Shown: positions 51,235 through 59,721, counted from the first letter of the stretch. The stretch is 64,000 bases of DNA from Streptomyces sp. NBC_01216 (GCF_035994945.1 NZ_CP108677.1:5270001-5334000), one strand, 5' to 3'. Numbers and translations are program-made. Notes: a model not told the origin generated them from the letters alone.

Positions 51235-52101
51235 CTACGCGCCATCGGTGGAGACCGTGGACAGCCACCCGAGAAGCTGTCCGCCGGTGATGGGGATGTG
51301 GACGTCGCCGCGGCGAAGGAACCACCCGTCGGCGTACCGCTGGGGCAGCCAGCCGGCGTCGGGGGCGACCAGGTTGGGAGGCTTCTGCACCGGGTCGTCG
51401 ACGGGCCAGCAGCTGAGGAGCGCTCTGGTCACGCGTCGTTGAACCGGACGGAACCACTCCCACGTTTCCGTGCGGGCCGGGTCGATCGGCGGACGGAACG
51501 GAGCGCTGGCAAGCAGCGGTAGCCACTTGTCGCCCAGTACCGGATGACCAGCCGCCGCGCACTCGAGCGCGGTGAGGCAGGTCTCCAGCTTCCGGCACAC
51601 GACGTCGGCGGGTTCGGCCAGGCCGTCTTCGACGAGACCGGTCAGGTCCTCGGCGAGACTCGCCGCGACCTCGGCCTGGTCGGCGACAGCCCAGCCTCGG
51701 TAGCCCTGGCGCTCCTCGGGATCGAGCACCGGATCCCAGCGTCCAGAGCCGTACGAGAGAGCGGTGCGCAGACACATGAGGTCGCGCATCGAGGCGCGTA
51801 CCCGGCGGAACGATCCGAGGTCGTCTCGGCGGACGTCGAAGGAGCGGAGCAGGTGACGGAGTTCCTCCGCCCGCTGCGGCGCCTCCGCTTGGAGGTCGAC
51901 ACGGACGCCGTCCACGATGCGTGACTCCCACGCCGGTAGGGCGCCGTCCACGATGCCACGCAGGTCGATGTCGCTCGCTGCGTGGGCGAAGCCGCAGGCG
52001 AGGGCTCCCTCCAGCCAGACCTCGCGGGCCTCGCCGGATGTGAGTAGCGCCTGGGCGACTCTGTCGGCGATCTCCCGGCGCAATCGTGCCGATGGGTTCA
52101 C
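51235..52101 (-). CDS. nucleotidyltransferase-superfamily protein
   Basis: The 288-residue protein has the pol-beta nucleotidyltransferase pattern in weakened form: EGALACGFAHAASDIDLRG near residues 31-49 supplies the paired aspartates (D-I-D) and VRVDLQAE near 70 the third. The usual Gly-Ser is Gly-Ala. The remainder is helical and resembles the antibiotic-adenylyltransferase layout. GTG 52101 overlaps the stop of the dehydrogenase gene (GTGA). In this operon it may nucleotidylate a phosphonate or other intermediate, or act in self-resistance. Neither is proven. Confidence 0.75.
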   Translation of the reverse strand: MNPSARLRREIADRVAQALLTSGEAREVWLEGALACGFAHAASDIDLRGIVDGALPAWESRIVDGVRVDLQAEAPQRAEELRHLLRSFDVRRDDLGSFRRVRASMRDLMCLRTALSYGSGRWDPVLDPEERQGYRGWAVADQAEVAASLAEDLTGLVEDGLAEPADVVCRKLETCLTALECAAAGHPVLGDKWLPLLASAPFRPPIDPARTETWEWFRPVQRRVTRALLSCWPVDDPVQKPPNLVAPDAGWLPQRYADGWFLRRGDVHIPITGGQLLGWLSTVSTDGA

Positions 52102-53021
52102 CGGTGGCCTCCTTCGATCAGGATCGTGTTGTCAGCGGTGATCTCCTTGAGGAGATCGACGGCCCATCGGTCGAGCGCGCAGCGCACGTCGGAGCGCTGG
52201 GCCCCGATGTGGGGCGAGGCCAGGAGGTTGAGCGGCGTCGTGGAGCCGGTGAGGAGCGGCAGGTGCTCCCGCTCGACCGGGTCGAGTGCAAGGCCCGAGA
52301 GCCTTCCGTCCTCCAGTGCCCGCAGGCAGGCGGCGACGTCGAGGGTCTCCAGCCGTCCTGCGCAGATGAGCAGAGGCCGCTGCGGAGCGACGCGTTCGAG
52401 GAAGTCCTCGCCGATGAGCTGTTCGGTCGTGGGGCGCAGCGGCAGAGCGATCACGTGTACCTGCGACTGCTCCATGAGCGCTGTCTGCGACAGCTCCCGC
52501 AGGCCGGGAGGGTTCGACGGCCACGCGGCGAAGGCCGTCCGGCCCATGAAGGGGGCCAGGGCCCAGTCGGCGGCCAGCCCCACCGGGCCCGCGCCCCAGA
52601 TACCTGCGGCCAGGGTGCCGAGTGACGCACCCATGCACGCCTGCTTCTCGTGCCGGCCGAGCAGCAGCGCGTGCTGCCCCAAGGGGATCCGCCGGGCCAG
52701 GGCGAGGGCAGCGGCGAGGACCCACTCGCCCACGGCGTCCGCGCCGGCCTCGGCGTTGCGGTGCAGCGCGATGCCACGGTGCCGGAGGGCGTTCACGTCG
52801 ATGTGGTCGATGCCGGAGCCGGTCCGTACGACGTGCCGCAGGCGAGGAAGCACGTCGAGCTCGCTCTCGCCGAGACGGACGCCGGAACGCAGGACAAGCA
52901 CGGCTGTTTCGGCGGGCAGAGGCGAGTCCAGGTCCGGCGACTCGTGTACGAGGACATCGGGCAGGGCGCGGCGGATCGCGCTCGCGTCCGCCGCACCACG
53001 TAGCACCAGGACAGGGCTCAT
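52098..53021 (-). CDS. D-2-hydroxyacid dehydrogenase
   Basis: The 307-residue protein follows the phosphoglycerate-dehydrogenase fold. The NAD-binding glycine motif is AAGIWGAGPVG near residue 140. The catalytic Arg lies in LLICAGRLETLD near 222, the Glu in LALDPVEREHLP near 247 and the His in NLLASPHIGAQRSD near 268. It interconverts a 2-keto and a D-2-hydroxy acid. Beside the PEP-mutase-like gene, a phosphonopyruvate-to-phosphonolactate reductase role is plausible. Start and stop overlap both neighbours (ATGA, GTGA). Confidence 0.88.
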   Translation of the reverse strand: MSPVLVLRGAADASAIRRALPDVLVHESPDLDSPLPAETAVLVLRSGVRLGESELDVLPRLRHVVRTGSGIDHIDVNALRHRGIALHRNAEAGADAVGEWVLAAALALARRIPLGQHALLLGRHEKQACMGASLGTLAAGIWGAGPVGLAADWALAPFMGRTAFAAWPSNPPGLRELSQTALMEQSQVHVIALPLRPTTEQLIGEDFLERVAPQRPLLICAGRLETLDVAACLRALEDGRLSGLALDPVEREHLPLLTGSTTPLNLLASPHIGAQRSDVRCALDRWAVDLLKEITADNTILIEGGHR

Positions 53022-53683
53022 CGGAGGAACTCCGGCTTCTCGTACCGGCCGAAGGCGAGATCGCCCTCGCCGACGACGACAGTCACGGGCGAAGGCGCGC
53101 CGAAGTACGCGTCGCAGGCGCGCTTCACCCCCGGGAGCCCGTCCCAGGCCCGCGGATTGACCGCCGTGTCCGCGTAGTCGTCGATGAGCAGCACGCCCGT
53201 CGGTACCAGACGGGTGACACAGTGCGTGAGCCCCGCGAGGGTGGAGTCGTAGAAGTCGCCGTCCAGGTAGGCGAACGCGATCTGGTCGGGCAGTTCCTTG
53301 GGAAGGGTCTCGTCGAACCATCCCGGATGGATGACCGGCGCCGGCCTGCCCCAGGCCGCGTGCGTGGCGCGCACGTCGTCCGGGGTAGACCGGAGCTCGC
53401 CCGCCGCCAGATGGTCCGAGTCCTCGGCGCCGGGCGCGGGCATGCCCTGGAAGGAGTCGAAGACGTGGATCTCGCGGTCGGTGTCGCCCAGCGAGTCGAG
53501 CACGCTACGGATCCAGAGGGCCATCACCCCCCGGTAACAGCCGAGCTCCACCACGGGGCCCGGCAGACCGCGGGCGGTCAGGCCGGCGAGCTCGTCGGCG
53601 ATCACGTGGAGTCGGTCGGCACAGACCGTCCCGGAGTGCTCCCGCAGCAGCCACTCCCGCAGATCCTTCAGCGTCGGTTCCAT
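53018..53683 (-). CDS. TylF/MycF-type O-methyltransferase
   Basis: The 221-residue protein has VVELGCYRGVMALWIRSVL as the SAM site near residue 44, REIHVFDSFQGMPAP near 70, the metal-binding FAYLDGDFYDSTLAGL near 135 and VLLIDDYAD near 165. These identify the magnesium-dependent macrocin O-methyltransferase family. ATG 53683 is preceded by GGTGGTGA. It would methylate a hydroxyl, possibly one made by the dehydrogenase or oxygenases of the operon. It overlaps the dehydrogenase gene (ATGA). Confidence 0.9.
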   Translation of the reverse strand: MEPTLKDLREWLLREHSGTVCADRLHVIADELAGLTARGLPGPVVELGCYRGVMALWIRSVLDSLGDTDREIHVFDSFQGMPAPGAEDSDHLAAGELRSTPDDVRATHAAWGRPAPVIHPGWFDETLPKELPDQIAFAYLDGDFYDSTLAGLTHCVTRLVPTGVLLIDDYADTAVNPRAWDGLPGVKRACDAYFGAPSPVTVVVGEGDLAFGRYEKPEFLR

Positions 53684-53688
53684 GAAGG

Positions 53689-54159
53689 TCACCACCTGTC
53701 CACGAAGGGGTCGACGAGCTCCCCGCTCAACGCCGCCGACAGATGGCGGTTGATCCGGGGCAACAGGTACACGTCGCCCAGACGTTCCAGCGGAACCCAC
53801 TCGAAGCCCACCTGGATGGGGTCCGGCGGTTCCGGCATGCGCGGCTCGGCGTCGTCCACCTGCTCGGCGAGGAAGTTGAACTGAACCTTCTGTATGTCCC
53901 CGAACTCGCCCTGCCACGACTCGGGGACGTACTCGACGACACACAGCAGACGCCGGGCCACGACCTGGAGGCCGGACTCCTGCGCGACCTTCCGCCTCAC
54001 GGCCTGGCGCAGGTCCTCGCCGACCTGGGCCTTGCCGCCGGGAAGGTTGTAGTGGAACCCGGCCTCGTCGTCGTACGACAGCAGCAGGACGGCGCCGTCG
54101 CGCACGATCGCCGCCTTCACGGACACACTGATCCGAGGCAGCTCGGCTGTCAGAGGCAC
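53689..54159 (-). CDS. NUDIX-fold protein with altered NUDIX box
   Basis: The 156-residue protein has the fold-typical start VSVKAAIVRDGAVLLLSYDD and the box NLPGGKAQVGEDLRQAV, then RRKVAQESGL near 58-67. The canonical R-E-u-x-E-E-x-G core reads R-K-V-A-Q-E-S-G, so two of the metal-binding glutamates are replaced by Lys and Gln. Hydrolysis of nucleoside diphosphate derivatives may be weakened, or the protein may be a sensor. GTG 54159 overlaps the upstream gene by ten bases. Confidence 0.85.
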   Translation of the reverse strand: MPLTAELPRISVSVKAAIVRDGAVLLLSYDDEAGFHYNLPGGKAQVGEDLRQAVRRKVAQESGLQVVARRLLCVVEYVPESWQGEFGDIQKVQFNFLAEQVDDAEPRMPEPPDPIQVGFEWVPLERLGDVYLLPRINRHLSAALSGELVDPFVDRW

Positions 54160-55019
54160 GACAGTGCCTCCGGTTCGCCGACGCGCATCAGGTCGCCGAC
54201 CTCCGCGAGGGACCCTGCGACGGTGGAGCGGAAACTCCCTCCGCGCTGGAACTGACGGGCGGCGGTGCGCATACCCGCGAGGGCGGCACGGCTGAGCTGG
54301 TTCGCGTAGATGCAGAGGCCGAAGCCGGCCTCGCCGAGTTCGGCGGCGCTCAGGTCGGGGAACGCCGTGGGCACGCTGACGAGCGGTACGCCGTGCCTCC
54401 ACGCACCTCCGATGGCCCGCGCCTGATCACCGGTCGCGTCCTTGGAGTGGATGAGTACCGCATCCGCTCCGGCCTCGGCGTACGCCTCGGCGCGGGCGAT
54501 CGCCGTGGCCAGGTCCTCGCCGGCGATCAGGGCCTCGGTGCGGGCCACGACCACGAGGCCGTCACCGGCGACCTTCCGTATGCGCCCCACCTGTTCGCAC
54601 AGCAGGTCCCGGTCCGCGAGGCTCTGGTCCCGGTGGGCCGCGAAGCTGTTGCACTTCGGGTACGCGCTGTCCTCGACACACACCGCCGCGGCTCCTGCGC
54701 GCATCAGGTCGTACGCGAACCGCTCCGCCGTGCGCCCCGAGCCGCCCGCGTTGTCGATGTCCACGACGACGGGCAGTTCGGTGACACGGCCGAGCGAGGC
54801 GACCACGTCGGACAGGTCCCGGGGCCCCAGGACGTTGGCGTCCGGCAGCCCGGAGGCCGCGGACACCTCCAGACCGCTCACCCACAGGGCGTCGAAGCCC
54901 GCCTCCGCCGCGACGTGCGCGGCGAGCGCGTTCACCGCACCGATCGCCAGCAGAGGGTGCTTTCGCTCGCTGTCGTCGAGGGCCTCACGTAGGCGCGTCG
55001 CCTTCGAGCCGTCAGCCAT
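54150..55019 (-). CDS. PEP mutase/isocitrate-lyase superfamily enzyme (phosphonate-type)
   Basis: The 289-residue TIM-barrel protein matches PEP mutase: WVSGLEVSAASGLPDAN (near 46-62, essential Asp60), VVVDIDNAGGSG (Asp87/Asp89) and VEDSAYPKCNSF (near 115-126) in place of the classic EDKxFPKxNS. Lys122 and Asn124, equivalent to the gating-loop catalytic pair, are kept. Only the first loop lysine is Ser. PEP mutase makes phosphonopyruvate, the entry to nearly all natural phosphonates. A phosphonopyruvate hydrolase or C-C lyase of the same superfamily is the alternative. Coupled on both sides in the operon. Confidence 0.82.
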   Translation of the reverse strand: MADGSKATRLREALDDSERKHPLLAIGAVNALAAHVAAEAGFDALWVSGLEVSAASGLPDANVLGPRDLSDVVASLGRVTELPVVVDIDNAGGSGRTAERFAYDLMRAGAAAVCVEDSAYPKCNSFAAHRDQSLADRDLLCEQVGRIRKVAGDGLVVVARTEALIAGEDLATAIARAEAYAEAGADAVLIHSKDATGDQARAIGGAWRHGVPLVSVPTAFPDLSAAELGEAGFGLCIYANQLSRAALAGMRTAARQFQRGGSFRSTVAGSLAEVGDLMRVGEPEALSCL

Positions 55020-55698
55020 GGGTCTCTCCTTCTTCCGCGCGGGCGGCGAGCGACGGCACCAGCTGCCGTTCGCGCAGTACGTCCCAGGCGGCGAGCAGCA
55101 CCTCGGACCGAGGTCGGCGGGCGTCCAGGCGGACCACGTCGCCGAGGGACGGGAACTCGTCGGGCTTCGTGACCACGGCCTCGTAGGTCTCGCGAACCCG
55201 GCTCTGGACGTCGTGGACGTCCCAGTCGGCCCGGACGGCGTCACCCTGGCGGGCCTGCGCCCGGCTCATCGAGGCGTCGGTCTCCAGGTCCAGGACGAAC
55301 GTGAGATGCGGGGCCGCGGTGAGCTGCGCGGCCAGCACCTCGTACGTCTGCGACACCCTCATGTCGTGCTTCACGGCGAAGAAGGCCAGCTCGCTGAGGA
55401 GCCAGCGATCCGCGATCACGGGCCGGGCCGGCCGCTGGGGGAGCACGAGGCGATCCAGCGTGGCCCGCTTGTCCGCCGCGATCGCGGACAGGTAGGCGTC
55501 ACGGTTCCCGGTGTTCGGCTGGTACTTGCCGGTGACGATTGCGGCGGCCTGGTCGGCGGCGAGGAAGTTGGTGGTGAGCATGCACAGCGGGGTGACGCCG
55601 TAGAGCCCCTCCCAGAGCCGGAACAGACCCTTGCGCAGCGTCGTCTTGCCGGTGCCGTCGAGCCCCTCGATGACGATGAACGGATAGCGGTGGTTCAT
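55012..55698 (-). CDS. thymidylate-kinase-like P-loop kinase
   Basis: The 228-residue protein has P-loop IEGLDGTGKTTLRKGL near residue 9, VIADRWLLSELAFF near 93 (the DR motif) and a lid-like Arg-rich segment SMSRAQARQGDAVRADW near 145. It is in the dTMP kinase superfamily but lies in a biosynthetic operon, so its substrate may be a nucleotide-linked or phosphonate intermediate rather than dTMP. ATG 55698 overlaps the previous stop, and its own stop overlaps the PEP-mutase-like gene start by eight bases. Confidence 0.85.
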   Translation of the reverse strand: MNHRYPFIVIEGLDGTGKTTLRKGLFRLWEGLYGVTPLCMLTTNFLAADQAAAIVTGKYQPNTGNRDAYLSAIAADKRATLDRLVLPQRPARPVIADRWLLSELAFFAVKHDMRVSQTYEVLAAQLTAAPHLTFVLDLETDASMSRAQARQGDAVRADWDVHDVQSRVRETYEAVVTKPDEFPSLGDVVRLDARRPRSEVLLAAWDVLRERQLVPSLAARAEEGETHG

Positions 55699-56456
55699 TC
55701 GACCTGCCCCGCTCCCGTGCCGCCGGCGTACTTGGTGAAGCGACCACGCCAGCGGGCCGTGGTGGACACCAGGTCCACCAGCCGCAGCTCCGCCAACTCG
55801 TCGATGAGGCGGGGCAGCTCGGGCTCGGCGCAGATGCCTGCCTCGATGGCCCGGCAGTACGCGGCGCGGAGGTCCGGGTCGTCGTCGGAGTTACGCAGCG
55901 CCGCCTCCAGCACCCGCGTGGCCATGCCGTGGGCCACGACGCTCACCGCGGTGCCCAGGGCCTGCTCATGGAGCGGGCTCGGGTGCGGCTCCAGCGTGAT
56001 GTGGTGCACCCCGCGGTGACGGATGACCGTGAAGAAGCCCACCCACCACGCGGCGGCGGCGCTGACGGCCGTCACGGCGTCGGACCAAGCCGCCCCGGAC
56101 TGCTCCGCGAGGATGCCCTGGACAGCGGTGTCGGCGGCGCGGTGAAGCGCCCCGCGCTGGTTCCGCGACTCCGCTCCGTGTCGTTGGGGCAGTTCCCACC
56201 AGAAGCCGAGCCCGGCGTCCTCCAGCAGCGCCATCGCGGACCCGTCGCCTGCCGACAATGGAGACGGGCGCTGGGCCAGCACGGAGACATCGGCGCCCGG
56301 CACGTCCGGCAGCGCCTTCTCCTCGGCGACGGCAGCCCGCCATTCGTCGAGGTGGAGATGGAGCCGCTGGGTCAGCAGCCCGTCCGCCAGCGTCTGCCAG
56401 GCGTGGGCCAGCGGCGGTGAACCGGGGGGCCGGGGCGGCAGGGTCAAGGAGGTCAC
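55695..56456 (-). CDS. protein of unknown function, first gene of the operon
   Basis: The 253-residue product starts at GTG 56456 with GAGGA seven bases upstream. It is Ala/Leu/His-rich and predicted helical, with one moderately hydrophobic stretch (AVSAAAAWWVGFFTVI near 132). There is no recognisable catalytic motif. It is the promoter-proximal gene, 86 bases from the TTTATGAG operator motif and coupled to the kinase gene. A scaffold or precursor-recognition role is possible, but nothing in the sequence shows it. Confidence 0.75.
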   Translation of the reverse strand: MTSLTLPPRPPGSPPLAHAWQTLADGLLTQRLHLHLDEWRAAVAEEKALPDVPGADVSVLAQRPSPLSAGDGSAMALLEDAGLGFWWELPQRHGAESRNQRGALHRAADTAVQGILAEQSGAAWSDAVTAVSAAAAWWVGFFTVIRHRGVHHITLEPHPSPLHEQALGTAVSVVAHGMATRVLEAALRNSDDDPDLRAAYCRAIEAGICAEPELPRLIDELAELRLVDLVSTTARWRGRFTKYAGGTGAGQVE

Positions 56457-56542
56457 AGGTGGATCCTCACGTCCGGGGAGTCGCGGCACGCGGCTCCGGT
56501 CGGTGGTGCTCCACCACGATGGTCGCCACGAAGGCCCACGCC

Positions 56543-56560
56543 TATGAGTGTTTATGAGCC
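56543..56560. promoter_or_regulatory. candidate XRE operator TATGAGTGTTTATGAGCC
   Basis: This motif, itself a direct repeat of TATGAG, lies between the divergent operon (start 56456) and the XRE regulator gene (start 56603). Nearly the same sequence, GCTCATGGGCGTTTATGAGC, is found on the other strand at 60427-60446. Sharing suggests one regulator binds both. Confidence 0.6.
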
Positions 56561-56602
56561 CCACCAGCGGAACGTGTCCGGGTGGTCGCGGAGAGAGGGA
56601 GA

Positions 56603-58174
56603 ATGCCGACCATGGTCGACAGCGGACAGCGGCGGTGTGTGCGCTGCGGTGCCCTACTCAGTCGCTTCAACGCCGGTACACGATGCGCCTCGTGCCAGGA
56701 CGGGCCGGCCGCCCGACGGGCCGACCCGGCCTTCTGGCGTGATCCGACGGTCCGGCGAGCCGTGGCCGCATGGGAACTCGGAACCGTCGTCAAGCTGTTC
56801 AGGAAGCACACGGGCCTCTCCCAGGCCGGGGTGGCGCGGATGGTCAGCATCGACCAGGCCGAGGTCAGCAGACTGGAACGCGGGCTCAAACAGATCCGCG
56901 ACCGACGGCAGTTCGTCCAGTGGACCGATGCGCTGGGAGTCCCGGAGGAACTGCTCGGGCTCCTGCCTACGGCCGATCCACACATCCCGGGCTCCACGGG
57001 CCGACTGGGAGCGGCGGACACCGGAGCCCGTGGGTACGCGGCGCTGCCCGAAGGGCCGGGCCAGCTTCTGTTACCCGCCGGCCGGTCCGTCTCGACGACG
57101 GCGCTTCCCGTGCTGACCCTTCCCGCGGCCTCCTTCCTCGGGGACAGCCTGAGACTCGACTCCCGCCCGGAGCTGGATGCCTGGCGCACCATGCCGATGC
57201 GCGCGCTCGTCGTCGCGAACCGCACGGTGGACGGGGCGGTCCGGCAGTTCGTCACCGACGCCCGACCGAGCGGCGCACGCGCCACTGCCTCCGACCCGGT
57301 CGACATTCCCGCCGCGTACGAACTGGACGACCTGACTTACGGCATCCTGTGGGCCATGTCGGGATTCGAGGCGGCACTGCTCGGCGACGACCAGGCCCTG
57401 TACACCTCGCTGGCTTCGCTCACCGCTTCCCTAGGCTCGCCGCTCGCCTCCGACCACGGCCTGACCGAAGTCTCCCGGATGTTGATCGGCTCGGAGACCG
57501 CAGCCCGGTACATCCTGGGCCACCGTGACCACCTGGGCGACGCACCCGTGTTCTGGACCAGGGAACAGCGCGGTGAGGAGGCCGCCACGTGGCTGTTCTT
57601 CCGGCACAAGTACCAGTACCTGGAACGAATGGCACCCCGGCGTCCGGGCGGTACGAGCGGCCGAGGGTTCTGCGTCCCCGAGACGGCGGTCGCCTCGTCG
57701 CCGGCGTGCGAGCGCGTTCTGCTGTTCCTCGCCATCGCGCTCATGGAGTCCTTCGGCATTCGCACTTGGGTGACCGACGACGGAGGCTTCGCACACACTG
57801 ACGGTTTCGCCCTCTCTCCCGGGCGCCGGGCTGTCATCGCCTCTTGGGTACGGACCGAGGGAGCGTCCCACCTCGCGGTCACCGCGCGTCCGGGAGCCCT
57901 GCGGACGTTCGCCGATGTGACCGGCCACGTCAGTCACCACTCGGCCACAGCGGCCGAGCAAGCCGGACAGCGCCTCGCGGCGACGGCGGAGTACCTCGGC
58001 CTCGATGCCTCCTGGCTCGGTCGCCGGTGCGCACAGTTGTCGGCCGTCGGCACGGAGCGGCTTGCCCGGCCGCGCAGCCGGTTGCTCGGCCTCGAAGGGC
58101 TGGAGGCCGCCTGTCGGTTCGTGGCCGAGAAGCTGGTGATCATTCCGCGTACCCGGACGGCACCGACCCGATAG
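56603..58174 (+). CDS. XRE-family regulator with N-terminal Cys4 motif
   Basis: The 523-residue protein begins with a zinc-ribbon-like CVRCGALLSRFNAGTRCASC (residues 12-31). An XRE helix-turn-helix at 60-115 follows (LFRKHTGLSQAGVARMV, SIDQAEVSRLERG), then a long C-terminal sensor-like region of about 350 residues without an assigned fold. ATG 56603 follows GAGGGAGA. ATG 56612 is possible. It is divergent from the leftward biosynthetic operon and is its likely cluster-situated regulator. The asparaginase and PCC genes follow it. Confidence 0.88.
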   Translation: MPTMVDSGQRRCVRCGALLSRFNAGTRCASCQDGPAARRADPAFWRDPTVRRAVAAWELGTVVKLFRKHTGLSQAGVARMVSIDQAEVSRLERGLKQIRDRRQFVQWTDALGVPEELLGLLPTADPHIPGSTGRLGAADTGARGYAALPEGPGQLLLPAGRSVSTTALPVLTLPAASFLGDSLRLDSRPELDAWRTMPMRALVVANRTVDGAVRQFVTDARPSGARATASDPVDIPAAYELDDLTYGILWAMSGFEAALLGDDQALYTSLASLTASLGSPLASDHGLTEVSRMLIGSETAARYILGHRDHLGDAPVFWTREQRGEEAATWLFFRHKYQYLERMAPRRPGGTSGRGFCVPETAVASSPACERVLLFLAIALMESFGIRTWVTDDGGFAHTDGFALSPGRRAVIASWVRTEGASHLAVTARPGALRTFADVTGHVSHHSATAAEQAGQRLAATAEYLGLDASWLGRRCAQLSAVGTERLARPRSRLLGLEGLEAACRFVAEKLVIIPRTRTAPTR

Positions 58175-58233
58175 CCTGCGTGAACCACTCGTGAGGCCGC
58201 GCTCGGCGGCGTCCGGACAGGGGAGCAGGGGAT

Positions 58234-59235
58234 ATGACGGAGTCGGTCAGGAACGTGGCGGTCTTCTCCCTCGGCGGCACGATCGCCATGACCACGGATC
58301 CCACCACGGGTGGCGTCGTACCCGCGCTCTCGGCCCATGAACTCCTCGCCGCGGTACCCGCACTGGCCACGAGCGGCATCGACCTCAAGGTGCGGGACTT
58401 TCGACGTCTGCCCGGCGCCTCCCTGACGTTCGAGGACCTCACCGCGCTGTCGGCCGAGATCACGGCGGAGCTGGAGACCGGAGACATCGACGGTGTCGTC
58501 GTCACTCAGGGGACCGACACCATCGAGGAGACCGCCTTCCTCCTCGACCTCTACCACGGCCATGAGCAGCCGGTCGTCGTCACAGGGGCGATGCGCAACC
58601 CCACCCTGCCCGGCGCCGACGGCCCTGCCAACCTCCACGCCGCAGTCCTGGCCGCCGCCGATCCCGGCCTCAGGGGCGCCGGCTGCCTCGTCGTACTCGG
58701 CGACGAGATCCACGCGGCCCGGACCGTCCGCAAGTCCCACACCACCAGCCCCGCCGCCTTCACCTCACCGGCGTGCGGCCCGATCGCGCGGATCGCGGAG
58801 AACCGGGTGCGGATGGCGAGCGGCCTGCCGAGCCGTGGGCCGCTGGTACGTACCCCCACCCGCGAGGCGCGCGTTGGGCTCTACGTCGTCACTCTTGGCG
58901 ATGACGGTGCCCTGCTCGACCTGTGGGACGGCAACTGCGACGGACTTGTGGTCGCGGCCTTCGGCGTCGGCCACGTCCCGGAGCGTCTCGTCGAAGGGCT
59001 CACCAAGCTCGCGTCCCGCATCCCTGTGGTCCTCGCCTCCCGTATCGGCAACGGCCCCGTCCTGTCCGACACGTACGGCTTCCCCGGCTCCGAGAAGGAC
59101 CTCCTCGGTCGAGGGCTCATCGGTGCCGGAGACCTCGGCCCTTACCAGGCGCGGCTCCTGCTGCAGGCCCTGCTTGCCCAAGGCGCCGACGGGGCGGTCG
59201 TCCGCGAGACCTTCACCACCGCCGCTGCCCGCTGA
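58234..59235 (+). CDS. L-asparaginase
   Basis: The 333-residue protein has both asparaginase signatures: FSLGGTIAMTTDP near residue 11 (nucleophilic Thr) and VVVTQGTDTIEETAFLLDL near 87 (second catalytic Thr-Asp). It then has VVTGAMRNPTLPGADGPAN near 112. There is no signal peptide, so it acts in the cytoplasm, hydrolysing asparagine or a related amide. GGAGCAGGGG lies before the ATG at 58234. It lies in the same direction as the regulator and PCC genes. In a peptide cluster it could trim an amide-containing intermediate. Confidence 0.93.
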   Translation: MTESVRNVAVFSLGGTIAMTTDPTTGGVVPALSAHELLAAVPALATSGIDLKVRDFRRLPGASLTFEDLTALSAEITAELETGDIDGVVVTQGTDTIEETAFLLDLYHGHEQPVVVTGAMRNPTLPGADGPANLHAAVLAAADPGLRGAGCLVVLGDEIHAARTVRKSHTTSPAAFTSPACGPIARIAENRVRMASGLPSRGPLVRTPTREARVGLYVVTLGDDGALLDLWDGNCDGLVVAAFGVGHVPERLVEGLTKLASRIPVVLASRIGNGPVLSDTYGFPGSEKDLLGRGLIGAGDLGPYQARLLLQALLAQGADGAVVRETFTTAAAR

Positions 59236-59262
59236 TCCCACGTCATCAGGAGAAACCCGCAC

Positions 59263-59721
59263 ATGCGTGCTCACGAGCTGACCGTCGGCCGTACCTTCGG
59301 CGTCACCTTCGACCACGGGGAGGACTTCTTCGAGGCGCTGTCCACCTTCTGCCGGGACAACGGTGTGCGACAGGGCTACATCCCCTCGTTCATCGGAGCC
59401 TTCGCGGAGGCCGAGATCGTGGGCGCCTGCGAGAAGCTCGCGGACCCGGACGCACCGGTCTGGGCGAAGACGTACGTCACCAACGTCGAGGCGTTCGGAG
59501 CGGGCACCCTTGCCCACGATCCCGCCACCGGCGGGATACTTCCGCACATCCACGTATCCGCCGGCCTGAAGGCCCAGTCGGCCGACGGCAGGACGAGCCA
59601 CCTCCTCAGCGCCAAGGTCCAGTTCCTCAGCGAGCTGTTCATCGTTGAGGTCACGTCGCCCACGATGACCCGGCCCCGGAACCCCGATCTCTACGACGTT
59701 CCGCTGCTCACGTTCGGCTGA
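59263..59721 (+). CDS. PCC/PPC-domain (DUF296) protein
   Basis: The 152-residue protein contains the plants-and-prokaryotes-conserved domain, with RTFGVTFDHGEDFFEAL near residue 10, IPSFIGAFAEAEIV near 45 and GILPHIHVSAGLK near 89 (conserved histidines). Such trimeric proteins are often linked to DNA binding in plants, but bacterial roles are unclear. A GGAGAAACC-type binding site precedes the ATG. It lies 27 bases after the asparaginase gene, so the two are cotranscribed. Its end overlaps the end of the convergent nucleotidyltransferase gene by 14 bases. Confidence 0.85.
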   Translation: MRAHELTVGRTFGVTFDHGEDFFEALSTFCRDNGVRQGYIPSFIGAFAEAEIVGACEKLADPDAPVWAKTYVTNVEAFGAGTLAHDPATGGILPHIHVSAGLKAQSADGRTSHLLSAKVQFLSELFIVEVTSPTMTRPRNPDLYDVPLLTFG

